Positions 5,466 through 6,125 of a DNA stretch of 6,125 nt are shown here, piece after piece. Numbering within the stretch: the first letter of the stretch is position 1; each line of letters begins with the position of its first letter. Position numbers and translations under genes: made by a program. Below the pieces are notes generated by a model. That model ran no database searches. It worked only from the letters and a program-made list of their open reading frames with translations, and had not been told where the DNA came from. Source of the stretch: an uncultured Eggerthellaceae bacterium (GTDB taxonomy: Bacteria; Actinomycetota; Coriobacteriia; Coriobacteriales; Eggerthellaceae); assembly GCA_948829205.1 (NCBI GenBank), contig CAQLOA010000094.1, forward strand, positions 1 through 6,125, given 5' to 3'.

Positions 5466-5555
5466 TTAACAGAGGTTGAACAGGGGACGTGCTTTTCGTT
5501 CAACAGGGTTCGTCCCTTGGCTTGCTTGACATGGGTTGCTAAGAGTTCGGGTCAT
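5466..5555 (-). CDS. doubtful 29-residue ORF upstream of ddl
   Basis: ATG at 5553-5555 on the minus strand follows GGAGGTG with a spacing of 4 bases from the motif end, a strong ribosome site. It runs 29 codons to TAA. The peptide begins MTRTLSNPCQ, is basic and polar, and has no membrane segment or known motif. It ends just upstream of the ddl -10, and no convincing promoter in front of it was found. It could be an upstream leader ORF if ddl has a distal promoter, or chance. Confidence 0.2.
   Translation of the reverse strand: MTRTLSNPCQASQGTNPVERKARPLFNLC
5475..5518. repeat. interleaved inverted repeats / tandem repeats between ddl and rlmN
   Basis: GTTGAAC (5475-5481) is complementary to GTTCAAC (5498-5504), and AGGGGACG (5482-5489) to CGTCCCTT (5511-5518, one G-T). 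The arms alternate A-B-A'-B', the order of a pseudoknot. The same bases also read as two direct copies of GTTSAACAGGG (5475-5485 and 5498-5508, one difference) 23 bases apart. The element lies about 40-85 bases upstream of the predicted ddl transcription start, a sensible place for a regulator site. Confidence 0.45.
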
Positions 5556-5591
5556 CCAACACCTCCGTCGCTTCTGCCCTCAGCAACACCC

Positions 5592-5597
5592 TATAAT
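5592..5597 (+). promoter_or_regulatory. -10 element of the rlmN promoter
   Basis: A perfect TATAAT lies 61 bases before the rlmN ATG. No good -35 is found 16-18 bases upstream. A perfect TTGACA at 5526-5531 is much too far away to pair with it. Predicted transcription start is near 5604. Confidence 0.45.
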
Positions 5598-5658
5598 TCA
5601 AACCCGTGGCATATCTCCTCCTATTGCCCAGCGCATAAATCCGATTCAAGGAAGGCAC

Positions 5659-6125
5659 ATGAGCACAGATTCCGAATCCATCGTGTCTTATTCGTTAGAG
5701 CAGCTCGAAGACCTCGTTTCGGGCCTAGGTCAGCCCAGGTTCCGTGCCAAGCAGCTCCACGAATGGATCCATCTCCACAACGCAACTTCCTACGACGACA
5801 TGACCAACCTTCCAAAAACCCTCAGAGAGCGTCTCAAGGCCGACTTTCCGCTGGTGAAAGCAAACATTGCAGAGGTTCGTCATTCATCGGACGGCACACG
5901 TAAGTACCTTCTGAAGCTAGCTGACGGAGCCTTGGTCGAATGCGTTGGAATACCTGAAAAGGGCCTTTCGAAGGAATCCAGCAGCTGCAAGCCCTTGCAG
6001 ACCGAAATCTCGTCTCCAAGCAAGAGGATGATGGAAGAAGGACAAGGAAACGAACAACGGCCTAGATTGACAGTCTGCTGCTCCACTCAGGTAGGTTGCG
6101 CGATAAAGTGCGCCTTCTGTGCAAC
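5659..6125 (+). CDS. rlmN: 23S rRNA (A2503-C2)/tRNA (A37-C2) methyltransferase RlmN, 5' part
   Basis: Radical-SAM enzyme that methylates C2 of A2503 in 23S rRNA and of A37 in some tRNAs. About 155 codons are inside the window; the gene runs off the right edge. The start ATG has a purine-rich AAGGAAGG just before it (5648-5655). The N-terminal domain shows the family pattern: QPRFRAKQLHEWI at 25-37, MTNLPKTLRERL at 48-59, and DGTRKYLLKLADGALVECVGIP at 78-99. The radical-SAM cluster motif is C147-AIK-C151-AF-C154, inside the usual QVGC..KC.FCAT block. Between IPE (98-100) and the R-x-LTVCCS strand lie about 35 extra residues (roughly 101-135; rich in Ser, Lys, Glu and Gln), where typical RlmN has only a few. 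The frame is intact through it. The catalytic C-terminal cysteine is outside the window. Confidence 0.93.
   Translation, partial: MSTDSESIVSYSLEQLEDLVSGLGQPRFRAKQLHEWIHLHNATSYDDMTNLPKTLRERLKADFPLVKANIAEVRHSSDGTRKYLLKLADGALVECVGIPEKGLSKESSSCKPLQTEISSPSKRMMEEGQGNEQRPRLTVCCSTQVGCAIKCAFCA
5985..6000. repeat. palindrome within the rlmN insertion
   Basis: CTGCAAG (5985-5991) and CTTGCAG (5994-6000) are perfect inverted copies separated by two bases, inside the codons of the extra RlmN segment. Its position in the lineage-specific insertion is notable, but a 16-base palindrome can arise by chance and no function is visible. Confidence 0.3.

Noticed and set aside
2454..5970. Ten-mer GGGCCTTTCG occurring near 2454, 5311 and 5961 as a possible genome signal
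   Set aside because: All three copies are inside genes and in different reading contexts (Arg-Lys-Ala, Glu-Arg-Pro, Gly-Leu-Ser); ordinary codon bias may explain them. A whole-genome count would be needed.

Overview
The window looks like chromosome from a GC-rich actinobacterium, most plausibly a gut Coriobacteriia/Eggerthellales member. That is an inference from GC-ending codon use, a GTG start, a possibly leaderless promoter and the gene types; it was not tested by any search.

Layout. (1) Positions 59-3181, minus: a DnaQ-type exonuclease fused to a DinG/XPD-family helicase. It is preceded, with a 1-nt gap, by a gene for an unrecognised 212-residue protein with one C-terminal membrane segment (3183-3821, minus). 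The two look like a translationally coupled operon with a promoter directly in front of the first ATG and a possible terminator at 6-40. (2) Positions 3822-4428: about 600 bases between two minus-strand genes. It holds a small plus-strand gene for a 47-residue hydrophobic, basic-tailed peptide (4102-4245). Its Shine-Dalgarno sequence lies inside a 9-bp hairpin. A good minus-strand promoter (4309-4337) faces it, and a minus-strand terminator-like hairpin overlaps its stop codon. Together these parts look like a type I toxin-antitoxin module: peptide mRNA plus an antisense RNA of about 95 nt that overlaps its 3' end. This is the most interesting part of the window. (3) Positions 4429-5394, minus: D-alanine-D-alanine ligase (ddl), with an extended -10 promoter about 50 bases upstream of its start. 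(4) Positions 5395-5658: divergent intergenic region with an interleaved repeat/pseudoknot-like element and a doubtful 29-codon ORF. (5) Positions 5659-6125, plus: 5' part of rlmN (radical-SAM rRNA/tRNA adenine C2-methyltransferase), cut by the window edge just after the CxxxCxxC motif. It carries an unusual insertion of about 35 residues directly before the radical-SAM core.

The larger genes are housekeeping: nucleic-acid repair, cell-wall precursor synthesis and ribosome modification. No insertion sequence, integrase, CRISPR array, tRNA or rRNA was seen. The accessory-looking signal is concentrated in the 3.8-4.4 kb gap.
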